Of a stretch of DNA of 6,835 nt, positions 1-5,786 are shown one piece after another. Source of the stretch: Rickettsiaceae bacterium (lineage in GTDB: Bacteria; Pseudomonadota; Alphaproteobacteria; Rickettsiales; Rickettsiaceae); contig JAGOJE010000056.1 of assembly GCA_017995275.1 (NCBI GenBank), positions 1-6,835 of the forward strand, written 5' to 3'. Numbering within the stretch: position 1 is the first letter of the stretch; each line of letters starts with the position of its first letter. The notes under the pieces are model-generated. The model was not told where the DNA came from, searched no databases, and saw nothing but the letters and a program-made list of their open reading frames with translations. The position numbers and the translations under genes were made by a program.

Positions 1-342
1 GCTCCATCCGTTCGCATTTACTGAGTGTACCCACCAGTCATAATTTTCTCCTGGTACAATAGGCAAGGTAATCTCATTTGTGGTTGTGGTCGCACAGCTG
101 TCAGGGCTCTGGCACGTGCCATACCAGGAAGGTGCTGCGGAGTCAAGGCGCACTTGGTAGCTTGTTGCGCTGCTGACGGGGAACCAATTGAGTCTTACGG
201 CAGCCTGGCCTGAAAGACACCAAACATGAGGTCCTTGTGGAACAGCAGGGGTGATAGCAAAGATATAGGACGTAGAAAGTAGTGGCGTAAGGAAATAAAC
301 AGCAAAACTCATGAAAATAGCCATAATAATTCGCAGTTGCAT
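1..342 (-). CDS. Secreted fibronectin type III-like domain protein (partial, C-terminus off left edge)
   Basis: The reverse strand is open from an ATG at 342 to the window edge, giving 114 residues of an incomplete protein. Residues 1-29 look like a signal peptide: R4, a hydrophobic run from I5 to L22, then a possible signal peptidase site after Y26-I27-F28-A29. The following stretch reads as a fibronectin type III or similar beta-sandwich domain: L51-N-W-F-P with S58-A-T-S-Y-Q-V-R at 58-65, and P97-G-E-N-Y-D-W-W-V near 97-105 followed by N-A-N-G. Three cysteines (C42, C77, C83) could form a disulfide outside the membrane. Such domains usually serve adhesion or carbohydrate binding in surface proteins, but the part that would decide this lies outside the window. 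The start is chosen because a promoter ends five bases before it. Base composition is balanced, unlike the AT-rich gene next to it. Confidence 0.8.
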   Translation of the reverse strand, partial: MQLRIIMAIFMSFAVYFLTPLLSTSYIFAITPAVPQGPHVWCLSGQAAVRLNWFPVSSATSYQVRLDSAAPSWYGTCQSPDSCATTTTNEITLPIVPGENYDWWVHSVNANGWS

Positions 343-347
343 ATTAA

Positions 348-376
348 GTTATATCATTTTTGAAGATTAGATACAA
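348..376 (-). promoter_or_regulatory. Sigma70-type promoter giving a leaderless transcript of the Fn3 gene
   Basis: Read on the minus strand, TTGTAT (376-371) and TATAAC (353-348) are separated by exactly 17 bases. The -10 box ends five bases before the ATG at 342, so transcription would begin at or next to the A of the start codon. No Shine-Dalgarno sequence fits between them. Confidence 0.6.
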
Positions 377-409
377 TATGTTGCTACAATAATCCATAAT
401 ATAAAACCG

Positions 410-418
410 TGCTATAAT
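410..418 (+). promoter_or_regulatory. Extended -10 promoter for the 223-residue protein gene
   Basis: TGCTATAAT is a consensus extended -10 element (TGn plus TATAAT at 413-418). No good -35 box lies 16-18 bases upstream, which is acceptable for an extended -10 promoter. The box ends eight bases before the ATG at 427, so the transcript would have almost no leader and no Shine-Dalgarno site. It diverges from the Fn3 gene promoter within an 84-base gap. Confidence 0.6.
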
Positions 419-426
419 ACAACCTT

Positions 427-1098
427 ATGGAAGCTAAAAATGCTATGGAAGTAGCGCTCTTATTAATGGCTGATTATGAAAAAAATTTTGTATCTTTAGT
501 TAGAGCGCAAACCCAGCGTATGATTGAAAAAGGTGTATTGCAGCAGCAGTACACAAATTTAGATAGAGCATTTTGTAATTATTTGAAAGAGGCAGAAAAG
601 CTTGGGTTTACTATGAATGCAGAGACACAGCTCCCATTGCATCATAGTTTCAATGAATTATTATTTATAGTAAATAAAAAATATTTCAAAAAAAATATTG
701 GAGGTCAAGTTCTGTCACCTCATTTTGATTGCCGTATGGCATTATATCCACATAATGATATGGGCGATGTGTACCTGCACAAAGTAGGAGCCGACAACTT
801 ACCAACACTTTTGGAACAATGGCCTTCACCTTTGAAAATAAATACAACATATAAGGGTTTTATCTATAACTGTGTAGATGGTATGAATAGCAGGAGAGAA
901 GATGTGGGTTTAGTAACCTTGCACAGCAATGATCAAAGACTAGTATATATCTCCTACGGTATATCAAGAGAAAGTGAATGGGGAGGCGATGAATCTATCT
1001 TTAATTTCAATGTTGTATCAGGTATTGGCTTACCGAAACAAAGTGCGGGTTTGTGGCAAGGTGCACGCTATGAAAATATTATTAGTTACCAATTTTAA
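427..1098 (+). CDS. Unrecognised 223-residue soluble protein
   Basis: This is a complete reading frame ending in TAA. I do not recognise the family. There is no signal peptide and no membrane segment. Residues 1 to about 60 look helical and charged, with hydrophobic residues spaced as in helices. The rest has a mixed, probably beta-rich character with many aromatics and glycines, including a PHFDCRMALYPHND stretch around 98-111 and SEWGGDESIFNF around 183-194. No catalytic signature could be assigned. The gene is AT-rich (about 22% GC in the line starting at 661, counted by eye), like the KAP gene and unlike ychF, which suggests acquired DNA. Its last 17 bases overlap the end of the convergent ychF gene, and no terminator separates the two. 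The start is supported by an extended -10 box eight bases upstream. Confidence 0.75.
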   Translation: MEAKNAMEVALLLMADYEKNFVSLVRAQTQRMIEKGVLQQQYTNLDRAFCNYLKEAEKLGFTMNAETQLPLHHSFNELLFIVNKKYFKKNIGGQVLSPHFDCRMALYPHNDMGDVYLHKVGADNLPTLLEQWPSPLKINTTYKGFIYNCVDGMNSRREDVGLVTLHSNDQRLVYISYGISRESEWGGDESIFNFNVVSGIGLPKQSAGLWQGARYENIISYQF

Positions 1099-2203
1099 AC
1101 TCTGTCACATCACCATCTTTCATCACATAATCTTTACCAACAGTCTGAACAATTCCTTTTTCACGGGCTTTTACCCATCCGCCGGCTTCGATAAATTTAT
1201 CGTAGGCGACAATATCTGCTTTGATAAATTTCTTTGTGAAATCGGTGTGTATAGCACCTGCCGCATCGGGGGCGAGCGTGCCATTTTCGATTGTCCAGGC
1301 ACGGGCTTCGATCTCTCCACAGGTGAGATAGGAGATAAGGCCGAGTATCTCGTAGGCTTTTTTGATAAGTCGGTTTAGACCCGTATCGGTGAGATCAAAT
1401 TGTTCTAGGTATTCTTTTTGTTCTTCTTCTGAAAAGGCAAGTACATCATTTTCTAGCTTAGCATTGAGATAGATGTAGTTTTTAGCTTGTAGCTGGTCGC
1501 TTGTAGTTTCTTTGTCATCCTGAACTTGTTTCAGGATCTCCTCAATTTTTTTCTCTGTACCGGCCTTATCTTCAAGCTGTTTTTCAGAGACATTGAAGAC
1601 AAAAATCTGGGGCTTCATCGTGAGGAGCTGCAGCGAGCGCGCTTCTTTGGCTTCGTCATCTGAGAGCTCACAGGTGCGTGCGGGTTTGCCATCATTCAAA
1701 TGTGTTTTCAGTTTCTGTACCGCATCCCATCTGAGAAGTTCTTCTTTCGATGCTTTTCCTTTGGGTTCACGTTGTTTTTCGAGTGTCGCAAGATCGGCGA
1801 GTATGAGCTCTGTGTCTATGATGCCGATATCGCGTGCGGCGTCTACGCTATTTGCCACGTGCACTACATCGCCGTCTTCAAATACGCGTGCAACATGCGC
1901 AATTGCGGCAACTTCTCGGATATGAGACAAAAATTTATTTCCAAGTCCTTCTCCTTGTGAAGCCCCAGCGACAAGTCCTGCAATATCGTAGAATTCAACA
2001 GTAGCTGGCACAATACGGGCGGCGTTTACGAGCTTGGCAAGCTCCGCCAGTCTATGATCGGGTACTTCGACAATCCCCACATTTGGCTCGATGGTGGCAA
2101 AGGGGTAGTTGGCAGCATAGGCGACCTGCTTTTTGAGCAAGGCATTAAATAAGGTTGATTTTCCGACGTTTGGGAGTCCGACGATACCGATACTTAGGTT
2201 CAT
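1082..2203 (-). CDS. ychF: Ribosome-associated Obg-like ATPase YchF
   Basis: This 373-residue protein is a full-length YchF/OLA1 P-loop NTPase, a translation-associated member of the Obg group that hydrolyses ATP rather than GTP. The Walker A/G1 motif is GLPNVGKST (9-17), the switch region is NYPFATIEPN (32-41), and G3 is DIAGL (73-77) with the hydrophobic residue at the position of the usual catalytic glutamine. The G4 position is NVSE (204-207), matching the YchF NxxE pattern instead of NKxD, and explains the changed nucleotide preference. The coiled-coil part lies roughly at 130-200. A C-terminal TGS domain (about 290-373) contains RAWTI, GAIHTDF and the ending KDYVMKDGDVTEF. Residues about 209-240 are longer than in E. 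coli YchF (363 residues, from memory) and include a palindromic DNA element. GC is high in places (about 60% in the line at 1621). The gene is probably chromosomal core sequence between AT-rich neighbours. Confidence 0.97.
   Translation of the reverse strand: MNLSIGIVGLPNVGKSTLFNALLKKQVAYAANYPFATIEPNVGIVEVPDHRLAELAKLVNAARIVPATVEFYDIAGLVAGASQGEGLGNKFLSHIREVAAIAHVARVFEDGDVVHVANSVDAARDIGIIDTELILADLATLEKQREPKGKASKEELLRWDAVQKLKTHLNDGKPARTCELSDDEAKEARSLQLLTMKPQIFVFNVSEKQLEDKAGTEKKIEEILKQVQDDKETTSDQLQAKNYIYLNAKLENDVLAFSEEEQKEYLEQFDLTDTGLNRLIKKAYEILGLISYLTCGEIEARAWTIENGTLAPDAAGAIHTDFTKKFIKADIVAYDKFIEAGGWVKAREKGIVQTVGKDYVMKDGDVTEFKIGN
1517..1537 (-). repeat. Palindromic element inserted in frame in ychF
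   Basis: The sequence has perfect 8-bp inverted arms, ATCCTGAA (1517-1524) and TTCAGGAT (1530-1537), around a five-base centre. It is exactly 21 bases and is read on the ychF strand as seven codons, ILKQVQD (residues 223-229). It sits in the segment where this YchF is longer than the family norm. A palindrome built on ATCCTGAA-n5-TTCAGGAT is, from general knowledge, a common dispersed repeat in several bacterial genomes, and protein-coding palindromic repeats are well documented in Rickettsia. Only one copy is present here, so the claim that it is dispersed in this genome is inferred. Confidence 0.7.
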
Positions 2204-2209
2204 GCAGAT

Positions 2210-2218
2210 ATTATAGCA
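2210..2218 (-). promoter_or_regulatory. Extended -10 promoter of ychF
   Basis: On the minus strand TGCTATAAT is a perfect extended -10 element. The TATAAT box (2215-2210) ends six bases before the ychF ATG at 2203, so the transcript would start at the start codon. No -35 consensus is evident at 2233-2238. It is the same nine-base element as the one upstream of the 223-residue protein gene. Confidence 0.65.
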
Positions 2219-2242
2219 GGAGCGTACGCTTATGTGGCTATA

Positions 2243-2270
2243 TTAAAACTCTTACAGTTAGTGATATAAT
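2243..2270 (+). promoter_or_regulatory. Promoter of the KAP NTPase gene
   Basis: TGATATAAT (2262-2270) is an extended -10 element with a perfect TATAAT at 2265-2270. TTAAAA at 2243-2248 is a weak -35 candidate 16 bases upstream. The -10 box ends nine bases before the ATG at 2280, so the leader would be only a few bases long. It is divergent from the ychF promoter within a 76-base gap. Confidence 0.6.
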
Positions 2271-2279
2271 ACTTGCCTA

Positions 2280-4592
2280 ATGATAGGAAACACAATATGG
2301 AGAGGTATAGTATTAACATTATTTTCTATATCGAAAATTTATAAATTAATACTCTTGGGCATATTATCTGCAATTTCGCTACATATTATATTCATTAGTA
2401 TATTAGGAATTATTAGTACAGAAAATATTACATATAAATACTTAATTTATTTGGTAAAACGTTGGCTTTTACAAAATGAGAGGACAATATTATTAAAATA
2501 TTCTTTAGAACAATTAGAAAACGCAAAATTACTTTTAATAATATTAGTAATTTTTTTAATTATATTATTTATTTTGCTTATTATTAGGAAAAGATATCTT
2601 TATATTAATTATGTTAAAGGTTCTCCCCTTGATCTACATTATATAGAAAAAGTATTTGTTTATATTTGGAGCCTTTCAGTAGGGTTTTTTATATGCTTGT
2701 CCATTTGGATAAAAATAGATAATGGGGAAGTTCTATTGAAAGGATTTCTTCGCTATTATCTCTTACTTATATATGTATCTTCTTTATTAGGAATAATATT
2801 TCTTTGTATCTCGCGTATAGTTTCAGTCTGGACAACTAATATGCTTTTTTTATCAGGAATTCCAATTGACGAAGAGTTGTACTCTAAAAGTCAATTGGAC
2901 GATATTAAAAGCAAAATAGGTAATCGGCATATATTTAACAACATAAATCGTGGCTTGGAATTTTTAGAGAATATTTTATCTAAGCTTAGAAATTTTGAAC
3001 TTGCAAGGAAAAGTTACACAATAGTGATTGATGGAAAATGGGGTGCAGGTAAAACTTCTCTTATTAGAGTTTTTCAAGATATTTCTACAGATAGATCAAT
3101 TTTATGGGTAAGATTTAATCCAAATTACTTTACTAATCATACAGAACTAATTGAAGAATTCTTTAATACATTAGACGCCAAAATAAGTGAAAGATATGGT
3201 ACTGGTTTAGGTTATTCATTATACGAATACCTTAGACTTATTACACCAGCTTTAGAAGATGTAAATGGTATAAGGAGTATTACAAAGTTTATTAATAATA
3301 TATTTTTTAAGAAACAGACTATTACTAAGTTGAGAGAGAATATTGCATCTAAGTTACAGGATATCAATGAAAAGATAATAATAGTTATAGACGATATTGA
3401 TCGTATGGAGCCTAAAGATATTATTATTCTTCTTCGTTTAATCAGATTTCTATCAGATTTCCCTAGTACAGTTTTTATATTACCAATGCATTATCAGCAT
3501 GTTAGTACTATTGTTCAGAGACAATTAGGGGAAAGCGAATACAAAAATTTTTTACAGAAAATAATAAATGCTAGGTATTTTTTGGAGTCGTATACCTACC
3601 AAGATATGTTTGCTATTTATAAATATTATCTAACTAGTTATGATGCGGTCAAATACAAACCAACTGAAAAGGAGTATTTAGATGTTTTTGAAAAGCTGAT
3701 GATGCAATCATTATCAAAACAAGTTAGAGAGTATCTAAATATCCACAGAGCAAAAAAAATTGAAGTAAATAACTACAATGCTGCTCTTTTTGAAACAGAA
3801 TATTTATTCTATAAGGATTATTATGAAATTATTAATATAGATAGGAAACAGTCTTTTTATTCTTATTATAAAGAGCTACACTTAATTTTATATCCAGTTC
3901 TGCTAAATTTTATTATAGATATTGCGGAGAATAAACATAAAACTTTTGATAATTTTAATTTCGACCTTTATAAAATTGCGAATTATATTTGGAAGCTGCG
4001 GGCAGTACACGATACTATCGATTCTTATCAAGAAAAAATCTTTTATGAATTAGCAAATTTTGTAAACAAAGTTAAAGAGGTTGATAGTGCTGAACTAGCT
4101 GTATTAAATAATGGTGTAAGTGAAATCATTAACAGAGTAATCTTAAATTTTGAAAGTAGACAACAGGATATTACAGAACTCACAAATTTATTCTATTATC
4201 CTGCAAAATTTAAGACATATATTTTGAGAAGAATTAATTCAGGTTTTGAAGAGGGTTTTGGTAATGTAAAACATAGTATAGATAGAGTTTTACATGAAAA
4301 AAATATATATAGGGACGAAGAAATAAGAGAGTTTTTAAATACGTTAAGCATGTCCTTAACAAAGGATATTATAACAATCATTGAAGGAAAGGATAAACAT
4401 AAACAAAAAGATAGAGAAAATGATCAAATTAAATCGATTATTATTCAAAGATTATTTACTGCACGCGATATAAAGCACTTTGATCAATATTTGATCAGTT
4501 CCTCAGATGATTTGAGCATTTTTAAAAATTCAGTCCAATACAATGAGTTGGTTAGCCAGTTTGTTGAGCAGATAACATTGCCAGAATTATAA
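2280..4592 (+). CDS. Membrane-anchored KAP-family P-loop NTPase
   Basis: This is a 770-residue protein. Four predicted membrane segments lie at about 21-46, 83-103, 126-146 and 156-183, followed by a cytoplasmic NTPase. Walker A is GKWGAGKTS (252-260). Walker B is IIIVIDDIDRMEP (366-378) with DDIDR at 371-375, then LLRLIRFLSDFPSTVFIL (384-401) and FLQKIINARYFL (424-435). This order matches KAP NTPases, named after animal Kidins220/ARMS and plasmid F PifA, which excludes phage T7. In many KAP proteins the membrane helices sit inside the NTPase domain between Walker A and B; here they all precede it. The usual acidic residue after the ILxxD-like strand appears replaced (LPMHYQHV, 401-408). Residues about 440-770 are helical and charged with no recognised domain, and may sense or bind a target. 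GC is about 25-27% in two lines counted by eye (2341 and 3361), far below ychF, suggesting horizontal transfer. An antiphage role is an inference from family and context. Confidence 0.85.
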   Translation: MIGNTIWRGIVLTLFSISKIYKLILLGILSAISLHIIFISILGIISTENITYKYLIYLVKRWLLQNERTILLKYSLEQLENAKLLLIILVIFLIILFILLIIRKRYLYINYVKGSPLDLHYIEKVFVYIWSLSVGFFICLSIWIKIDNGEVLLKGFLRYYLLLIYVSSLLGIIFLCISRIVSVWTTNMLFLSGIPIDEELYSKSQLDDIKSKIGNRHIFNNINRGLEFLENILSKLRNFELARKSYTIVIDGKWGAGKTSLIRVFQDISTDRSILWVRFNPNYFTNHTELIEEFFNTLDAKISERYGTGLGYSLYEYLRLITPALEDVNGIRSITKFINNIFFKKQTITKLRENIASKLQDINEKIIIVIDDIDRMEPKDIIILLRLIRFLSDFPSTVFILPMHYQHVSTIVQRQLGESEYKNFLQKIINARYFLESYTYQDMFAIYKYYLTSYDAVKYKPTEKEYLDVFEKLMMQSLSKQVREYLNIHRAKKIEVNNYNAALFETEYLFYKDYYEIINIDRKQSFYSYYKELHLILYPVLLNFIIDIAENKHKTFDNFNFDLYKIANYIWKLRAVHDTIDSYQEKIFYELANFVNKVKEVDSAELAVLNNGVSEIINRVILNFESRQQDITELTNLFYYPAKFKTYILRRINSGFEEGFGNVKHSIDRVLHEKNIYRDEEIREFLNTLSMSLTKDIITIIEGKDKHKQKDRENDQIKSIIIQRLFTARDIKHFDQYLISSSDDLSIFKNSVQYNELVSQFVEQITLPEL

Positions 4593-4662
4593 TTGTGTTT
4601 ATTATTCTAGTTTAGAACTCTCGCTATTCACGTTCTTTTGCAAGTCATAAACTTTTAGTATA

Positions 4663-4693
4663 ATTTTGTACATATTGACAAATTGTACAAAAT
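4663..4693 (+). promoter_or_regulatory. Inverted-repeat operator of the toxin-antitoxin operon
   Basis: ATTTTGTACA (4663-4672) and TGTACAAAAT (4684-4693) form a perfect 10-bp inverted repeat with an 11-base spacer. It spans the -35 box and the first part of the promoter spacer. A third TGTAC half-site follows at 4693-4697, next to the -10 box. Phd/YefM antitoxins typically repress their own promoters through such sites, so this is the expected autoregulatory operator. Binding is inferred. Confidence 0.65.
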
Positions 4694-4703
4694 GTACTAT
4701 ATT
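4675..4703 (+). promoter_or_regulatory. Promoter of the toxin-antitoxin operon
   Basis: A perfect TTGACA (4675-4680) and TATATT (4698-4703) are 17 bases apart. The -10 box ends six bases before the ATG at 4710, again predicting a leaderless mRNA. This decides the antitoxin start: in-frame TTG (4683) and ATG (4692) codons upstream lie inside the promoter. A second TATAAT at 4659-4664 has only a poor -35 and is less likely. Confidence 0.75.
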
Positions 4704-4709
4704 TATCCT

Positions 4710-4934
4710 ATGACATCTACCATCAGTGCTTCGGAAGCACGAAATAATTTTTCTGAGATTATCAATAGAGTACAGTACAAAGGTGAAAGTATCATTATTG
4801 AAAAGCAGGGGAAGCCTGTGGCAAAGATAGTGGCTATGGCTGAAACAACAGAGGAGAAAAAACAATTTAATCCTCCGGTATTTGCAATGGGTGGAGCAAC
4901 GAGTCATTATTCACGTAAAGAAATCTATGAATAA
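4710..4934 (+). CDS. Phd/YefM-family antitoxin
   Basis: The 74-residue protein has the typical Phd/YefM N-terminal DNA-binding fold: ISASEARNNFSEIINRV (5-21), then a hairpin-like G-E-S-I-I-I-E-K-Q-G-K-P-V-A-K-I-V (25-41). The C-terminal part (about 44-74, including FNPPVFAMGG) should be the flexible toxin-neutralising tail. It would bind the operator upstream and neutralise the PIN toxin encoded next. The stop codon lies inside the start of the toxin gene: frames overlap by eight bases (4927-4934), which points to coupled translation. The start at 4710 is preferred over longer in-frame starts because those fall within the promoter, and the family usually begins just before the ISxxEAR-like motif. 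Confidence 0.9.
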   Translation: MTSTISASEARNNFSEIINRVQYKGESIIIEKQGKPVAKIVAMAETTEEKKQFNPPVFAMGGATSHYSRKEIYE

Positions 4935-5355
4935 ATCACTAATTGACTCCAATATCCTGATTTATGCTCATGATACTGATTCTCCTTTTCATGCAGCTTC
5001 CTATAATTTCATCAAACAGCAAGTACAGAAAGAGTTGGTTTGTTTCACATTCCAGAATTTGGTAGAAGCCTATCGCATCTGGACCCAAAAATTACGCAAA
5101 CCTATCTCGCCGAAGCAGGCCGTAGATATACTGAACTATTATCTAAGTTCCGATATACCTGTGCTATATCCTACACAACAGACATCAAAGATACTGAGCA
5201 AACTAGCCGTATCATATAAGATTCAGGGTGTACACATTTTTGATTCACTGATTGCGGCCTTGATGATAGAAAATAATATTAAGACAATCTATACGGTAAA
5301 TATCCGAGATTTTAGTGGGTTTCGTGAGATTTCAGCGCTTAATCCATTTAGCTAA
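4927..5355 (+). CDS. VapC-type PIN-domain ribonuclease toxin
   Basis: The 142-residue protein is a PIN-domain endoribonuclease of the VapC type. The acidic residues expected to bind metal are all present: D7 in LIDSNILIYAHD, E47 in NLVEAYR, D106 in HIFDSLIAA and D128 in TVNIRDF. The preceding N125 fits the common T-x-N-x-x-D-F ending. Length is normal for the family. The RNA target cannot be read from sequence; many VapC toxins cut tRNA or rRNA. A longer frame opens at 4882, but the ATG at 4927 is chosen because it places the first PIN aspartate at position 7 and gives the usual overlap with the antitoxin. There is no convincing Shine-Dalgarno site (only AAAGAAA upstream), so translation probably depends on that of the antitoxin. 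The gene is intact and likely active. Confidence 0.92.
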   Translation: MNKSLIDSNILIYAHDTDSPFHAASYNFIKQQVQKELVCFTFQNLVEAYRIWTQKLRKPISPKQAVDILNYYLSSDIPVLYPTQQTSKILSKLAVSYKIQGVHIFDSLIAALMIENNIKTIYTVNIRDFSGFREISALNPFS

Positions 5356-5419
5356 TTATTTGACTCCCTTGGCTTACAGCTCATCAGCGGGTATAGTTCT
5401 ACCACCGCAAGAAAACATT

Positions 5420-5448
5420 TTCAACTTATAGCATACATGCGGTATAAT
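5420..5448 (+). promoter_or_regulatory. Probable promoter of the three-peptide operon
   Basis: TATAAT (5443-5448) has a partial -35, TTCAAC (5420-5425), 17 bases upstream. Transcription would start near 5455, giving a leader of about 160 bases before the first ATG at 5614. This is the only promoter in the window that leaves a long leader. The -35 is weak, so an activator may be needed. Confidence 0.5.
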
Positions 5449-5456
5449 TAGACTTC

Positions 5457-5506
5457 GTATTTCAGCATCTCCTGGCTCTATGTTTGCTATACAGATGTTG
5501 AAATAC
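5457..5506 (+). promoter_or_regulatory. Leader hairpin 1 of the three-peptide operon
   Basis: GTATTTCAGCATCT (5457-5470) pairs with AGATGTTGAAATAC (5493-5506) over 14 positions with a single G-U pair and no mismatch, closing a 22-base loop. It begins within a few bases of the predicted transcription start, so it would cap the 5' end of the mRNA. Loop bases CTCTA (5476-5480) could pair with TAGAG (5554-5558) in the loop of hairpin 2. There is no U-run after the stem, so it is not a terminator. I do not recognise a known riboswitch class. Confidence 0.6.
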
Positions 5507-5518
5507 ATGTACTTTCAT

Positions 5519-5533
5519 AAACCGCACTATATC
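5519..5533 (+). repeat. Left copy of a 15-bp inverted repeat bracketing the three-peptide operon
   Basis: AAACCGCACTATATC is repeated perfectly in inverted orientation at 6059-6073. This copy lies between the two leader hairpins. The five bases CTTTC occur just outside each copy (5512-5516 and 6075-6079), which might be a remnant of a target duplication, though the spacing is uneven. Confidence 0.6.
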
Positions 5534-5534
5534 T

Positions 5535-5595
5535 TATAGCTTCAACGTACTGGTAGAGGGGGGCTAGCCCTTTTGTACTGGTACGTTGAACTATA
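5535..5595 (+). promoter_or_regulatory. Leader hairpin 2 next to the first ribosome binding site
   Basis: TTCAACGTAC (5541-5550) pairs perfectly with GTACGTTGAA (5581-5590). The stem continues with TATAG (5535-5539) against CTATA (5591-5595) after one bulged C. The 30-base loop holds a perfect palindrome GGGCTAGCCC (5561-5570) and a possible inner stem of six pairs (5555-5560 with 5568-5573). GTACTGGTA occurs twice, at 5547-5555 and 5575-5583. The outer stem ends six bases before the AAGGAG ribosome binding site, so it could influence ribosome access, bind a protein, or stabilise the mRNA. The family is not recognised. Confidence 0.65.
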
Positions 5596-5601
5596 GTAAA
5601 A

Positions 5602-5620
5602 AGGAGAAAACTCATGAAAA
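5602..5620 (+). repeat. First copy of a 19-base ribosome binding site/start repeat
   Basis: AGGAGAAAACTCATGAAAA covers the Shine-Dalgarno sequence, a seven-base spacer after GGAG, the ATG and the first lysine codon of the 51-residue peptide. It is repeated exactly at 5768-5786 in front of the 42-residue peptide. These are canonical, strong sites, in contrast to the leaderless genes elsewhere in the window. Confidence 0.75.
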
Positions 5621-5769
5621 AACGTGCTCGAATCCATCGCTCAGTGGCGTTACCTAAATTTAAAGCCATTGATGTTTGGGCAGCATTGTTGATTTTGGTA
5701 ATTTTTTTTGCTGCTTTGGGATGGCTTCTAGGTCCAGAAACTGTCGTGAAGCTGTTGTGGCCATCGTAG
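5614..5769 (+). CDS. Small single-pass membrane protein, 51 residues (first gene of three)
   Basis: This intact short gene is supported by an AAGGAG site seven bases before its ATG. The protein begins with a basic segment (K2, K3, R4, R6, H8, R9, K15, K17) that should stay in the cytoplasm. A hydrophobic helix follows from about 21 to 40, starting V21-W22-A-A-L-L and ending L38-L39-G40. A short amphipathic tail begins P41-E-T-V-V-K-L-L-W. The order is basic end, membrane helix, then a Gly-Pro break and short helix, with a tryptophan at the start of the helix; the next peptide shares the last part of this plan. I do not recognise a family. Possibilities include a small subunit of a membrane complex, a regulator of one, or a membrane-acting toxin. 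The sequence does not choose between them. Confidence 0.75.
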   Translation: MKKRARIHRSVALPKFKAIDVWAALLILVIFFAALGWLLGPETVVKLLWPS

Positions 5770-5786
5770 GAGAAAACTCATGAAAA
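5768..5786 (+). repeat. Second copy of the 19-base ribosome binding site/start repeat
   Basis: This copy is identical to 5602-5620. Its AGGAG overlaps the TAG stop of the 51-residue peptide (5767-5769), so the stop codon and ribosome binding site are fused and translation of the two genes is likely coupled. Confidence 0.75.

Noticed and set aside
25..213. Plus-strand open frame of 62 codons
   Set aside because: It is antisense to the Fn3 gene, whose reverse-strand frame has a signal peptide, a recognisable domain and a promoter.
304..319. A 16-base match (AAAACTCATGAAAATA) between the Fn3 signal-peptide region and the start of the 42-residue peptide gene (5773-5788)
   Set aside because: On this strand it opens only a 19-codon frame without a Shine-Dalgarno site; likely coincidence in AT-rich sequence.
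974..1960. Plus-strand open frames opposite ychF
   Set aside because: They lie opposite a well-conserved full-length YchF and resemble no protein.
4605..4617. Small hairpin TTCTA-GTT-TAGAA after the KAP gene
   Set aside because: Five AT-rich pairs and no U-run; too weak to call a terminator.
5387..5407. Imperfect hairpin (GCGG-GTA with TAC-CA-CCGC) after the toxin gene
   Set aside because: It has a bulge and is followed by AAGAAAAC rather than a U-run, so no terminator is called.
5356..5613. A tRNA or known riboswitch in the gap before the peptide operon
   Set aside because: No cloverleaf, T-loop consensus or recognisable aptamer core could be found; only the two unassigned hairpins are supported.
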